Below are positions 20,780-33,200 of a DNA stretch of 64,000 nt, one piece after another. A program made the translations under genes and the position numbers. The stretch's first letter is position 1. Each line of letters opens with the position of its first letter. Origin of the DNA: Hyaloperonospora brassicae (Eukaryota > Oomycota > Peronosporomycetes > Peronosporales > Peronosporaceae). The stretch is from the NCBI GenBank assembly GCA_947650285.1, contig CANTFL010000174.1, forward strand, positions 186,001 to 250,000, given 5' to 3'. The notes beneath the pieces were generated by a model that was not told the origin of the DNA, made no database searches, and saw only the letters and a program-made list of their open reading frames with translations.

Positions 20780-23700
20780 ACAAGACTGGCTTTTTAGTCG
20801 CCGAGGCGACAGTGAAAGGCTTTGAAAATCATTGGTCGATCCTAATCGACTCCGGAGAACCGTGCAATTATGCTTGACGTGTTTTCCTTGAGTTGACTCA
20901 GCGATACGCTGAAGTGCTCAAAGCGCATGAAGGTGATTCGATCACCGTTCGTTTAGCGACTGGTAGTCGCGTCACGGTGCCTAAAGTTCAGTTGAAGTTA
21001 GGTGTGAAGTTTTTGGACTTTGATAGAATCAAACGCTGTCTTGTCCTCAGTTTGGTTTCGATATATGATCTCATCCTAGGTATGGCTTGGTTTGAACGTC
21101 ATGAGCCATGGATCGATTGGAGGTCTAAGACGTTAGGCGCCACACGCAATGTTCCTATAGAAGCTTTAGAGAGTCATGAACCCACCTTCGCTAGGCAACA
21201 AAAGAGCTGCGCGTGTGCTGGGCATTGGTATGTCAGAGTTAATTAACTCCAATGTCAATGACATCAATATTGAGCGGAGCTCTTTCACCGTATGTGAAGG
21301 GAGTTATACTCCGTTGAGTGATCCTCGTTGTAATACTGAGTCACTGCATGCTGCAGGCATGGTTGACATAGGACCGAGACATCAAGAATGTAATTCCTCT
21401 GATGTGAGTGGGGTGGCACGTGAAAATCCACCTAGTGAGGGCGGCCGAGGTGGCACCTCACTGAATGTCGGTAATGACATTGATGGCGAGAAGCAAGAGT
21501 GTTCGAGGCTAGGCCCAGATGCTGTACGTGAAGTGATACGTGTAAATCCACTGTGTGAAGTGTTTGAGTTACGTAACACTTCATCAGATGTCGTTCAAGA
21601 CATGAGCTCTCGTATAGAGCTTGTTAAGATGAATAGCGACCACGGGTACCCTACTGTTCCGGCCTCTAGGAGGCGTAAGGTTTCTTTGAGTAAACAATCC
21701 CAGCGTAGGGTGGCATCTGTTGAGCGCCCAACCTCTACTAAGTCACGAAGTGATAACAGTAATACACTATATACACTTTTCAATGTATTGACTGGTCATG
21801 TTGATGGCAATATTAGTCTTGAGACTCTTCCATTCTTGGATACTCTCTTTGAAATAGACGAATGTTGGACGGCGAATTCAGCCAAGTCTTACAGGCAAGA
21901 GAGTTACCCAAGGTAGTGGTCATTCGGCCGGATATCGAGTTGAACCCATCCTCGTTACTGGACGAGTCTGTCCTTGAGGACACAAGGGTGTCACTGGATA
22001 CCCATAGTGGCTCTTCGATCCTTAAGGATCCTCTGGATACGTTCTATCCTTTGGTAAAGGATATTCAGGACGTGGTGTAATCACAACCCACCGTCCGTCT
22101 TACCTCCCGATAGAGGTGTACGTCATGAAATTGACTTGGTTCCTGGAACTAAATACTGCGTAACACGGCAGTGGCCTTTACCGACGGAACAGTTTGTCGT
22201 CATTGACGACTTCTCTAGTCCAAAGCACGCGGCAGGAATGGTACGTGAGAGCAAATCTACCCATTCCACACCGACCTTCTGTGTCAAAAATCCCAATGGG
22301 AAGTGGCGCATTGATCGTGCTTACAATAAGCTTAATGCGGCCACCATTCCGGCTCTGACACCAATTACGAGGAACGATGTTATTCGTAATAACATGGTGG
22401 GATGTACAATGTACAGTGCGCTTGACTTATTCGATGGTTATTACCAGCTGCTTATGCAAGAGAGCGATATTCCGATGAAAGCGGTCAGCACTTCGAGCGG
22501 TATGCTCTGGGAGTGGCTTGTTATACCGCAAGGGTTATCGAATTCCTCGGCTACATTTAATCGTCTTGTGACACAATTGTTCATACCTCACTCGAGGTTA
22601 TGTACAGACGTACTTTAATGACATCTTTGTCCATATTCGTGCTATGAATGGTCGGTCGGATGTGGACAATCACATTGACTATTCACGAGCGGTGCTCGAG
22701 TGAATGCGCACGAATAAGTTGTACGAGAACGCGTCTAAGTGCATCTTTGGTGCAGAAGAGATTCCCTTTTTAGGGTGCTTTATTGGTTAGCGAGGCTTTA
22801 GAGCGTATCCTGCTAAGGTAAAAGCCATAGTTGATTGGCCGGTTCTAAAGAACCAAAAGGACTTACGTAAGTGACTTGGACTTGTCAATTACTTACACAA
22901 GTATAGTGCGAACTACGCAGAGATGGCTCGGCCATTGTCTGATCTCCTTAAAAAGGATGATCCGTGGTGCTGGCCTAGCACCGAGCACGATGCTTTTCAA
23001 TCAGTAAAGGAAAGTCTCTTTCATGCGCCAATCTTGGCTTTGCCCGATCCTGATCGGCCTTTCAGTGTCGTCCGTGACGCATCTGACTTTGCCATAGGCA
23101 GTGCTATGTTACAGACAGATTCTGATGGACGGGAACGCTTCATTGCGTTTAAGTCCCGGTAGCTGAAGGCTGCAGAACAGAAATATCCTGTTCATGACAA
23201 TGTGATACTTGCAGTTAAATATGCTCTTTTCAAATTCAGAGTTCATCTGCTTGGCTCTCAGCCATTTGTGATCTATACAAATCATGCGTCACTACGCACT
23301 GCGACTTATTCGCCACATCTCTCTCAGAGAATGGCTCGTTGGCTTTCATTCTTTGCTGAATAAAACTATGAGGTAAAGCATAAACTGGGCAAGCAGAATG
23401 CTTTGGCTGATGCGTTGTCACGCAGGCCTGACTATGAGCTTGCTCATGTTACGACTCTGTCGTCTTCGGTCACTGACCTTATCCGTACGGCATATGCCAA
23501 GGATGAACATTGTGTAGCTCTGCTACGTGATGTAGGGAGCGAGGAGTTTAAGAACTTAGACATAGAATAGTCGGCACGAATACGTGCGAGGCAACATCGA
23601 TGTTTCACCGACCAGGGCCTGCTGGTCTATAGCACGAATGTGGAGGATACCCCTCGCATCGTTTCTCCTCATGATATGGAGCTGAAGTATCGGATCCTCT

Positions 23701-24905
23701 ATGAGGCACATGATACTGAGTTGAGTAGTCATCTCGGTCGTGAGAAGACCTACGGCTCAGTTCGCCAATTCTATCGGTGGCCCAAACTTTACCAATGGGT
23801 GAGCACATATGTGCGTACGTGTGAAACGCGTCAACGGTTAAAACCCTCACCTCACGCGGCCGCGCCGCTGGCTAGTTTGCCTGTACCCAAGGGATGTTAG
23901 GAGTCCATCAGCATGGATTTCCTGACAGGTTTACCGAAAGATTCGTGCAGCAATTCGGGTATTGTGGTCTTTGTTTACCGTTTGAGCAAAATGGCTCATT
24001 TAGCGGCGGTGCCAAAAATCATTGATGGTGAAGTCACGGCTACGCTGTTTATTGATCGCGTGTTTCGACAACACGGTTTGCCGTTGGCAAGTGTCTCCGA
24101 TTGAGATCATCGATTTTCTGGGAAGTATTGGAAGTCCATCATCGAGGTGCTCGGCACACTTTTGGACATTCCACAGCGGATCATCCGCTGAGTGGTGGTC
24201 GAAACGAGCAAATGAATCGCATCATCGGTGACATCTTGCGCAGTGTTTGCGCTGAAACGCCAAAGCATTGGATTTCGATGCTCCCTGTCGTTGAGTTTGC
24301 GTTGAATAACGCCTTGCATGCCTCTACCGGCTACACACCGTTCTATGTGAATGGTGTCACACACCCTCGTGTTCCGTTATCGCTACCAATCCGTGGTGAA
24401 TGCTTGGTGGGGGAGTAGTTGAAGATCGGCTTGCTGATATCAGCCCTGATAATGTTCAAAACAGGTAAACGAGTTTCTTGCAACGCGATTAAATGTCTTA
24501 CGACATGTGCGTGACGCAATGGCTGATAGCCAACACAAGCAGAAGGAACAAGCTGATGCTAAAAGCAGATGTTGTATTCAACGTTATGAGGTCGGAGACC
24601 AAGTTCTACTAAATGCTAAAAACTTTCCTACAAATGCAGTGTCTGCTGTCTATAAGACAAAGTTGCATCCGCGCTTCATTGGACCATTTACGGTCGTTGC
24701 TAAGAAGGGACTTGCGTATACGCTCAACTTTCCGCGCATACTCCGCACACAACCCTGTGTTCTACGTTGTCTTCCTTAAGCTGTATCGGGATCCGTCCCA
24801 CGTGAACTTGGAGGCGCTTGAGCCGCGTAGGCTGTCCAAGACATCGCTTGCTGAATCTGGACACGCTCACCATTGTGATGAAGTGGTGATCACAATTTCC
24901 TTGTG
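20780..24905 (+). pseudogene. E5 pol polyprotein, degraded
   Basis: Recognisable in order: protease relic (LIDSGEPCNYA, about 20850) and DLILGMAWFERHEPW near 21070; RT (LDLFDGYYQLLMQ, 22425; the catalytic motif reads YFND near 22612-22625 instead of YxDD); RNase H (DASDFAIGSAM, 23078; then DALSRRPDYE near 23410); integrase zinc finger (HDTELSSHLGRE ... CETRQRLK, one Cys lost); and integrase core (MDFLTGLPKD, 23912; VSD, 24096; a Glu region near 24200). A GPF domain (HPRFIGPFTVVAKKGLAYTL) follows at 24668-24727. At least a dozen stops, several at former CAG or TGG codons, plus frameshifts, make it inactive. Confidence 0.85.
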
Positions 24906-25550
24906 ACCCCGACTCTCCACTGGCGCCCGTATGACCGACTGACGGAAGAAGTACCCCGATTCCGTGCTCTGTGGCTTCTTGCTCACCTTTTGTACCCGTC
25001 GGTGGGGCGGGTTGCGCTCTTCTTGGTGGCCTTGATCTGAAGCTGAACTTGACCGTCTTAGGGATAGGTGTTGATCAGGTGTAAATGCTTCACCCGGTCA
25101 AAAGTAGGTGCGGATCGCGTGGAAGTTCTTCACTCGATCGCTTGTAACTTGGGCGCTCTCCCAGAGTCGCCTTTGCCAGGGGTGATGCTTGATACGCGAG
25201 CCTTCTGACCACTTGAGCCGTCTCGCGATCTTGAATATGAACCGTAAGGTTCACTGCGTCCTATCGTAGTTGAGGGGGGGGGGGTGACAATTGAAGTTCC
25301 GCCTGTCCAAACAATCCTAGGGCGAAGTTTGCAGAGACGTGGATGACTCTCTATTCAACGGGAGGCAAAATATCCTGCCCGGGAGAAGTCTACGCGTGTC
25401 TTTCGTTGCATCTTCAATTCTACTGAATGTCAACCAACCAAATCCAAACCCTATGACTATGCCTATCTGTTCTCTAGGTCAACTGTTGTTCACCGCCTGT
25501 ATATGTCATTCATCTCTTACCTCATGTGGTCTACAGCAGATACTCCGTAG
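24906..25550. other. E5 3' region with a G-rich tract, no gene seen
   Basis: This stretch follows pol and contains a run of about 10 to 12 G followed by TGACAATTG at about 25272-25292. It looks exactly like a polypurine tract, yet no LTR follows it. It may be a relic of another element or an older 3' boundary. No credible coding frame. Confidence 0.4.
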
Positions 25551-25552
25551 TG

Positions 25553-25656
25553 GATCGCTCCACAGCGGATCGCTCCATGGTGGATCGCTCCATAGCGGAT
25601 AGCTCCACAGTGGATCGCGGTACAGTTGATCGCGGTGTAAAGGATCTCGGTATGTG
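25553..25656. repeat. 15-bp minisatellite, about 6 to 7 units
   Basis: Units of GATCGCTCCACAGCG type start at 25553, 25568, 25583, 25598, 25613, 25628 and 25643. The later units decay to GATCGCGGT. The period is a multiple of three, so frames stay open through it on both strands. Confidence 0.85.
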
Positions 25657-25689
25657 ATACACGCCAATGATGTGATATACACCACCCAG

Positions 25690-27091
25690 CGATATTCAGG
25701 ATAATAGGTGGATCAATCCTGCGCGACTTGGACAGTAGTTTCCCTTCAATCAGTCGTTTGGTCACCTTCCTCGTCCCAACAGGCCAATATCCGTACGCGC
25801 TCCACCAATCAAACTGGTTTCGCACTTTAGGTGGATTGCGCGATCCACAATTTCGTCAATCTTCCTTCGCGCTTCTCCACAAGATTAAGCTGAGCCTTTA
25901 TCCGGGCTGGGATTAACTTCGACACATCAACATGGGCTCGCATCGCGTCAAGCGCACTCTAAGTCTTACCCAATGTCTCACGGAGACCACTCAGCTTGAG
26001 AATCACCTTCTCATTCTCTTCCTTCGGTGTACCGACTACGCCCGACGCTGCTCGATGAGCAAGGGAACGACAAGTTTCATGTGGAGCGACTTCTGTAACG
26101 ACGTCGTCGTCAGGGTCAATATTAGTATCTGGTGAAGTGTTGAAGGAACACGGAGTCGGAGAACTCATAGGAGTTTGATATACCCCTTCGGCAGGATTAC
26201 CCGTACGCCTTAAATGTTTCTGAGCATTGCGGCAAGGGTATCCTGTGACCAAAGACGCTTCTCATCAATAGCGGTGGAAGGAGGTGGGTATTTAGTTACC
26301 GCTTGACCAACACTCATATCGGTCGGCACAGCCGGAGCATAGCGTGTGCGAGTTTGCAACTGTACTATTGCCTTGAGATTGACGTAATCATACCGAAGCT
26401 TTCGTTCTAGACGAACATCTGCCACATTGACACTTTCTCTGATAGCCAACACGCTGCTACGGTGTCGTTTCCGATGCACACAGCGAGCAAAAGCATTTTC
26501 TTCTTCCTCCTGAAAGTCGCCTGAAAATAGGAGGATGGGTATACCCTTCATCGGTGGAACCGGTGCACACCGTGCTTGCGTGTCAAGTCGCAACTTGGAT
26601 TGACTCTAAGTCGTCAATTAAGGTTGCAGGTACCTCTCGAGAAGTACCTGTTGACTCGTTAAATCATTATAAGATATTCGCTCAGCGCCGATGGCCAATG
26701 TTGCCAAAGAACGACCTGTCGTTTGGCTTATACGCTCTTCCACACTGAATGGGGTGAACAGATAGCCACGACGATCCTCAAGAGTTGCAGCAAGCTGTAT
26801 ACGGCGCTGAGCGCTCTCCTCTCGTTGGATAACGAACTGGTGTTGCTCATTGAGCGGATTGGTGATGATGGCATCGCCCACGATGGGTGCTTGATGCGGC
26901 GCCGATGGCTCGTTGGCTTCGCCACGCTCGGCAAATGGGTTCGGTGCAGTATTAGGCGGTGCCTCTTGCACTGGTGAGTCTGACATTGTCCTCTCTTCAT
27001 AATGGATATCGGTATCGCGATCATAACCCACCCCCACATCAATGCTCAGGTAGGAAGAGATAGTCGAGGACTCTTGGGGTGGCGATGCCAT
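25690..27091 (-). pseudogene. E5 antisense gene of unknown function, broken
   Basis: A minus-strand frame starts with ATG at 27091 (MASPPQESSTISSYLSIDVG), 110 bp inside the 3' LTR. It runs to 26210 with only two stops (26618-26620 and one about 10 nt further) and continues after a frameshift (26252-25959, then on to about 25690). The protein has a Pro/Asn-rich N-terminus, a Gln/Arg-rich helix (NEQHQFVIQREESAQRRIQL) and basic helices (CVHRKRHRSSVLAIRESVNV). It is not visibly related to the antisense protein of E1-E4 but lies in the same place and orientation. No family was recognised. Confidence 0.5.
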
Positions 27092-27189
27092 GGTATTTTG
27101 TGTTTTGCCAAACGTGAAGGTTAAAGTGCACACACACCTACCTCTTTGAGGTGAGAATTCGATTGAGGTTTTGTGGTAACGTCAGTATG

Positions 27190-27200
27190 GTGGGGGAAGG
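27190..27200 (+). other. E5 polypurine tract
   Basis: GTGGGGGAAGG directly precedes the TGTAACGG start of the 3' LTR. Confidence 0.75.
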
Positions 27201-27733
27201 TGTAACGGTATTACACGTCAACTGGTAGTCGACCATAGATGTGGTGCACACAAGGGATGGGATCCCCGTTGAAAGTGATATTAGAACAGTATCAATTGTT
27301 GAAGACTGGTGTCTGTCAACCATTGATTACGAGATCTTTTGAGAGGTGTAGTCAGGACATTAGCGAGTAGGTTAATTACTTTGTTCTAAGGTGTTCTTTT
27401 AGGTTAAAAGAAGAATTAAACTTCAGTTCCCATTTTGATCAACAAAAGACACGTGCCTCTTTGAGGCGTCTTGTGATCGTGGAGGAGATAGCAACGACTT
27501 GTTAAGGCAGCTACTCCTCGTGCACTCTGTGCGTTGATTCTCTGAATCGTTTGGTACCCCTGGAACAGGGACCCTAAGGTCTCTGAGCTTGATGACAATT
27601 TAAGTCGGGTTCTTTGAACCGAACCTTAGCTCTCTGAGCTGTTTGACTCTCTGAGTCGGGTTCGTAAAGCCAAAGTTGCTCGTTAAGCGTTAAAGTCTTC
27701 CTCTGACTTAAGGAGATGTGTAGCTCCGCTACA
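27201..27733 (+). repeat. E5 3' LTR
   Basis: The 533-bp LTR has ends that are small palindromes: TGTAACGGTATTACA at the left, TGTAGCTCCGCTACA at the right. It differs from the 5' LTR by scattered substitutions and at its first 20 bp. Confidence 0.92.
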
Positions 27734-28734
27734 AGATGCGTACCCAAGACCTGCGTATCTCTTCCGCCGTGTCAGGAAATATGCGGTCGGTCTCCTCCCA
27801 GACGCCCGGCGGTAGGTCTGGTGCTGTTTGAGATAACACTGCTGCTTTATATACAAATAATTGCGCGGGATTGACATCCATACGGGTCCAATGGGCCACA
27901 ATATACGCCCAACACTTGGCTGCGCCCTCGCAGTCCCAGAGAATATATATAATTTCTTCATGCCGCCCGCGGCAAGTCGCATAATGTGTGCAGGTCGAGT
28001 CTTTTTCTCGGCCCGGACCGTATAATTTAACTTATGGGTGGCTATCCGGTAGCAGACTCATACTTGGTATCCCGTCAAGGCGTGAAGGTGGCCCTAGAGC
28101 TGTGTCGGATGCTTGTGCAGTGGTTACCCCTCCCCGTCGGCCGCGTCGTCCCGCTTTCGAAGACGCTGAACCACTTCCGTCAGTGATGGGTATAAATACC
28201 GTTTATCTCGAAGAAATGACTGTCCCCGTAACGCCGTGCTGGCGTGCTGATTATTGATGGTTAGGTTGAGGCACCAGGGAAACCGGTGCAGTAGAGGATG
28301 AGCTGCAAATACAAGAGCCCGATTGTGATTTCGCTATTGTATGCGGAACAACTCCAGCTCGACGTCCAGAAGCTCCCCCGTGACTCGGTGGATGACCCGG
28401 TGGATGCCACTATCTGTCTGGTGAAGGGTCACACAAGACCTTGCTCCATCGAGGGGTGCTTGGAGTATCCCACACACAACGCCCGGTTGACTTAGTGTCC
28501 AGGCATATCCTTTAAGCGCCTCCGATTCATCCCGCAGCTGTGACGAAATTTCAACTGTGCCTCCCACCGATAGACCAGGGCTGGATAATATGATCGTAGT
28601 TGCCCAACGCTCCAATGTCGGGAGCGTGTGGAACTTGTCGGCTACTGCACTGGAAAGTGTGACCTGGTAGACCAGTGCTGATACACGCGTGATTTGTAAG
28701 GTCGCTAGGGTGCAAACCCGCAGCAAGGGGTAAA
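27734..28734 (-). pseudogene. LINE piece 2: RT C-terminal part and zinc-binding domain
   Basis: On the minus strand a frame reads STCTHYATCRGRHEEIIYIL followed by WDCEGAAKCW (about 27900-28000), which fits the zinc-binding domain after LINE reverse transcriptases. It is followed by YIVAHWTRM and AVLSQTAPDLPPGVW. The upstream part (28334-28734) reads LYPLLRVCTLATLQITRVSA and other diverged sequence. The frame is broken in several places. The piece is bounded by E5 on the left and E2 on the right. Confidence 0.65.
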
Positions 28735-29177
28735 TGTAACGAGGTAGCCCGTTACCTGATATTGTCATTAAGGCTAACATGGCAATAAGGAATATTACGT
28801 TGAATATCCTTCCAACAATATCACAGAGCATGATGGTATTGTTGAAGATGACCGAAGGGTCTTCTCATTGGTTGATATCGTGATGATATCAACCCACCTA
28901 TCGCTGCTAGACGGGCGCAATGGGTGGTGAGTAGACGTCATCATACGTTTAGTTAGACTAATACGATTAAGTCAGGATAAACAGAGACATAAGATTGATA
29001 GGACTTGATTATATTAATTAACAATTTTACTTTTAATAGAGACTAGAGTGTTCACTTAGTCTACTCTCCTTCCTATATGTTGGTGCATCACTTAGCAGGG
29101 CACTGACTATCACTGTTGTCAGTGAAAGCTAACTCCGGACAGGTTGAACAGTACGTAACCGACGGTGCCCCGTTACA
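28735..29177 (+). repeat. E2 5' LTR
   Basis: The 443-bp LTR starts TGTAACGAGGTAGCCCGTTA and ends CCCCGTTACA. It is the same subfamily as the solo LTRs at 1384 and 9103, including their 3' part with CACTGTTGTCAGTGAAA. Confidence 0.92.
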
Positions 29178-29179
29178 AC

Positions 29180-29198
29180 TGGTAATATTTTGTAGTCC
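29180..29198 (+). other. E2 primer binding site
   Basis: TGGTAATATTTTGTAGTCC begins 2 nt after the LTR. It is a mutated form of the site in the other elements. Confidence 0.6.
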
Positions 29199-29227
29199 GT
29201 CTAAGGACCACACTCGCATCGCCCAAC

Positions 29228-30236
29228 ATGAACATATTTGACGAAGCCGAAGGAGACAGATTTCACGGAGCTCATGAAAGCTACTCCCATTTGAGGGATA
29301 TCGAATGGAGTGAGATCGAACGAATGAATTCAACCGTTGGCGAGGAAGCTATCTGGGCCATGCTATCCACAAGGGATTGAGACCAGCAGCATGCCGTCAT
29401 CAGCAGTTCTTGCAGCGATAACTTGACGAGTCGCAAGCGCAGGTGCCCTTGTTGCAACAACAAGATCACCAGCGGACTGAATCACTGAGACAGCAAAAGC
29501 CTCAGTCCGCAGAGTCGACGCGTGAGCATCGACAGGAGTCTCTAAAACTAGAGATTTCCAAGTATCACGGAGTCGAGAACGACTCCCTGTTAAGATGGTT
29601 CGCCGAGGACGACGGTGTCATCGAGGTCCGTCGCATCGACTATGAGCGAATGCAAGTCGCATTTACTCAGTCGTACTTGGCAGGGTACGCCAGAAATTAG
29701 GCCCTGAATCTTTTGTTACACGACCTAAACGTGTTTGGGTCATTAGACGTCTTGGAGACACTGGTCAGTGAGACGTTTGAGCCTCCCAGGGCAGAGTTTA
29801 GGACTCTCTCTGAATTCCTTAAGATCATACAGGGTAAGCGTAAGGTTCACACTTACTCTCAGAATGTACGATACCTTGCAAGTTGCATGGTAGTGAACCC
29901 TGTGAGTGAATTAGTGTTGGTCCCCATATTCATTAAAGGACTCTCTCTTTGGTCCTGTTAGGGACAACCTGTTTCTAGGGGATCTAAAGACGCCCTACGA
30001 AGCATTCTTTGCTGTGGAGCAGGAATTTAAGTGTGAGACAGGCTCACACTACGCTGAACTTCTTTCGTCCGCAGAGACGATCAGCGGTCGGAGGTGCAGA
30101 TCTAATGGACCTCTGCAATGTCGAGGGCGAGAAACCTGGCCCTGCAAATGACAAGCAATCAGTGAGATGCCATTGCTGTCATAATCGGGGACACTTTGCA
30201 TACGAATGCATTATCCCCTACTCAGCACCGCGGTGA
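29228..30236 (+). pseudogene. E2 gag, broken
   Basis: ATG at 29228 opens MNIFDEAEGDRFHGAHESYS, a diverged version of the gag start of E1, E3 and E4. The Gag core reads LEISKYHGVENDSLLRWFAE and the zinc knuckle CHCCHNRGHFAYEC keeps all four CCHC ligands (to about 30210). Lesions include TGA near 29378, TAG at 29698-29700, and frame changes near 29960. After the knuckle the frame stops at 30234. Confidence 0.8.
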
Positions 30237-30277
30237 TTAACGAAGTAACCGTCTAACAGTTCAAAGAACTGGAGGAC

Positions 30278-33200
30278 GTGGGTCTAATGCTGTTGCAAAG
30301 CCGCAACAGCGAAGCGGACCAAAAAACATGGTCGGGGTCAGCAGAATCGGGGAACTCTACTAATCCACCAACATCAAGAGAATTTTCAAATCTCTTGACT
30401 GGGTTGCTCCCGACACACAGTCACTGTGTGTCTCTGCACCTGGTGACGAATTGTCCCTCATCACCTTGATATTGGAAGTGACAAAGTACTTGTCACTTCG
30501 CGCCCTAGTTGACTGTGAGCCGTCGAACAACTTTGTTAGTCCCCAGTCACTAGAGGCTGAAGGTTTCAACTTCATGGAGCGGGAGATCCCTCCAACAAAG
30601 ATGACGGTGCGCCAAGCGACAGGCGCATCGATCACTGTGAAGAAACGTGTAGTCGGAATCCAATAAACGTTTAACGATGAAAAGTAAGATGATGACTTCA
30701 TCGTACTCGACCTGGATGACAAGTTTGATGTCATCCTAGGACTACCTTGGATCAGGAGATACGAGCCAAGGGTGAGCTGGGAGGATCGATCAGTAACGAT
30801 GCCTACTACTTTTTCATCAGATGACGATCTGAAGAATATCTTGGAACGCCAAAAATCATGTGGGTGTACTGCGAGTGAGTGCGATGGCCTCACTTGCGGT
30901 ACGAAAGTAAGTACGACTGTACAAGAACACAATGTAGATGATCACTTCATTGTGGAGATAGCTCTCCTGGGTCCTATGGATGTGACTTTTCAGGAAGTAA
31001 TCAAGACAGTGAATGTATTGGTTAACGACGGATCAAGCGTAGGCGCTTATACACTTGATCTGATTGTGCCTCCGAAGTTAACTTCGGAGATAACTCAGTT
31101 GCTAACGCTAGAACCGAAACGGTTCTTGCGTGATCTGCGTAGTGACAAAGTCAAGCAGATCTGTATACTAGTCACAGAGGATGAGTATGTGGCCGATATT
31201 CGGTCGGCCACAGTATTTGCTGAGAACGAACGGGTTCTCAGCAGCTCATCGATGGACGAAAGTGTCCTCGATCAGAAGACTCGGATTGAGCGATACACGT
31301 CTCAATCCTGGGAGTCACTTCAGGCAAATTATTTGAATAAGGATTTGATCGAATTCAAGGATGTGTTCCCTGAATCCGTACCTTGCGAGTTGCCTAAGTA
31401 CAAAGGCACTCGACACGAGATCGAGCTCAAACAGGGCTCGAAGTACTGCTTCATGAAGCAGTGGCCACTGCCTTGTGAACAAGTACTAGCGATCGACAAG
31501 TTCTTTGTCAATCGATTAGAAGCGGGCCATGTGAGAGGATCAACTTCCCCTCACAGAGCTCCGGCCTTCTGTGTGCGAAAGCTCACAGGACGATAGCGGA
31601 TGGTGCACGCATTCAACAAGTTGAATGCTGCAACGGTACCGACTCAGACGCAGATACCGAGGAAGGACGTAATCATAGATGGTATGTCAAAGAGTACCAT
31701 CTTCTCGTCCATGGATCGGATGGACGGATTCTATCAGATCCTCATACGTGCACGGTACATCCCGTACACGGCAGCGAGCAACCCAAGCTGTTATCTGTGG
31801 GAGTGACAAGTGATGCCACAGGAGCTGAGTAACGCCCCTGCAACGTTCAAAAGATGTGTTCGTCCGTAGCCGGGCTATGGGCGGGAAGACGGACGTTGAA
31901 GTTCACAGAGCTCACGTTCGTCAAGTTTAGTCAACTTGTAGGGGAGCATAAGTTGAACGCCAACCTCAAGAAGTTTATATTCGCGGCTAGCAAAATATTA
32001 ATTCTTGCGTGTATCGTTGGCAAGAATTGCGTACGCCTCGATCCCGAGAGGATCAAGGCGATCACCAACTGGCCAGTGCCAGTCGATGTCAAGGGACTGC
32101 GAAAGTTGCTTAGGATACCGGCGAACTTGCACAAGTATTCGTTTAAATGTGCCAAGATGACTGTTTATCTTCCTTGCTTGCTCAAGAAACATGTCAAGTG
32201 GTCATGGAACGCTGATTGTCAGCGTTCCTTTGAAGTTATCAAGAAAAGCCTGATGCAATTGCCCATGTTAGCGATTGCAGATCAGGACAGACCATTTCAT
32301 GTGGTCTGTGACACCAGCGATTTTGCGATCGGCTGTGCGTTGATGCAATTTGACATAGATGGCGCGGAACGCGTCAGCTGCTATCAATCTCGTCAGCTGC
32401 AAGCAGCTGAGCGTAATTACCCAGTGCATGACAAGGAACTCCTTGCCATGAAGTACGCACTGGCTAAGTTCCGGGTCTATCTCTTGGGAGATAGACCGTT
32501 CATTGTCTATACGGACCATGCGTCACTACGCACGGCCGTAAACAGCCCGCAACTCTCGCAAATAATGGCGAGGTGGCTGTCCTTCTTTGAGGAATTAACT
32601 TCTCCGTGTAGTACTAACCAGAACGACTTCACGTCGTCGCTGATGCGTTATCACGTCGGCCCGATTCCGAGCCAACTACACCAGTCAATAGTGAGGCCTT
32701 ACTTAATATTGCGGCGCTGTCATTCAGCGTGCCGTCTATGCCTTTACTTGACGACGTGCGGAAGTCGTACGCAGGAGATACAAATCTCCTCCGTTTGATG
32801 GGTCATCTTGCAAACCCATCTCGGAAATCCTTGTCGGATTTGCCGGCTTTGTACCGCTCCGCTTTGGATAGGTACATGACTCGCAATGGTCTGCTGTATT
32901 ACACAGCAGTTGCTGACGACACCCTCGTGTCGTCGTTCCCAATCATGATGATTTGCTTTTACGCATCATGTTCGAATGTCACGATGCGCCGTCAGGTGGG
33001 CATCGTGGTAGGAAAAATACTTGCCGTACAGTAAGTCGTGACTTTTACTGGCCCCGCCAGTATCGGTTTATCCGCAAGTACATTCATTCTTGGAATATCT
33101 GCCAACGGGTAAAGCCTAGCTCTTCATCCCGTGCACCGTTACAACCTCTGTCTGTACCGGAAGAATGTTAGGAGTCCGTTTACATGGAATTTATCTTCGG

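Larger units (their letters stand above)
19081..27733 (+). mobile_element. E5: Ty3/gypsy element of a second lineage, 8.65 kb, degraded
   Basis: LTRs are at 19081-19616 and 27201-27733. The order is PBS, gag, protease, RT, RNase H, integrase, a long 3' region with an antisense frame, then a polypurine tract. Sequence similarity to E1-E4 is visible only in the protein domains, and no chromodomain was recognised. Many stop codons interrupt every domain. No clear target duplication: the flanks are CGATA on the left and AGATG on the right. It sits inside the LINE. Confidence 0.88.

Noticed and set aside
19076..27738. Target-site duplication for E5
   Set aside because: The flanks CGATA and AGATG share only GAT, so no duplication can be claimed.
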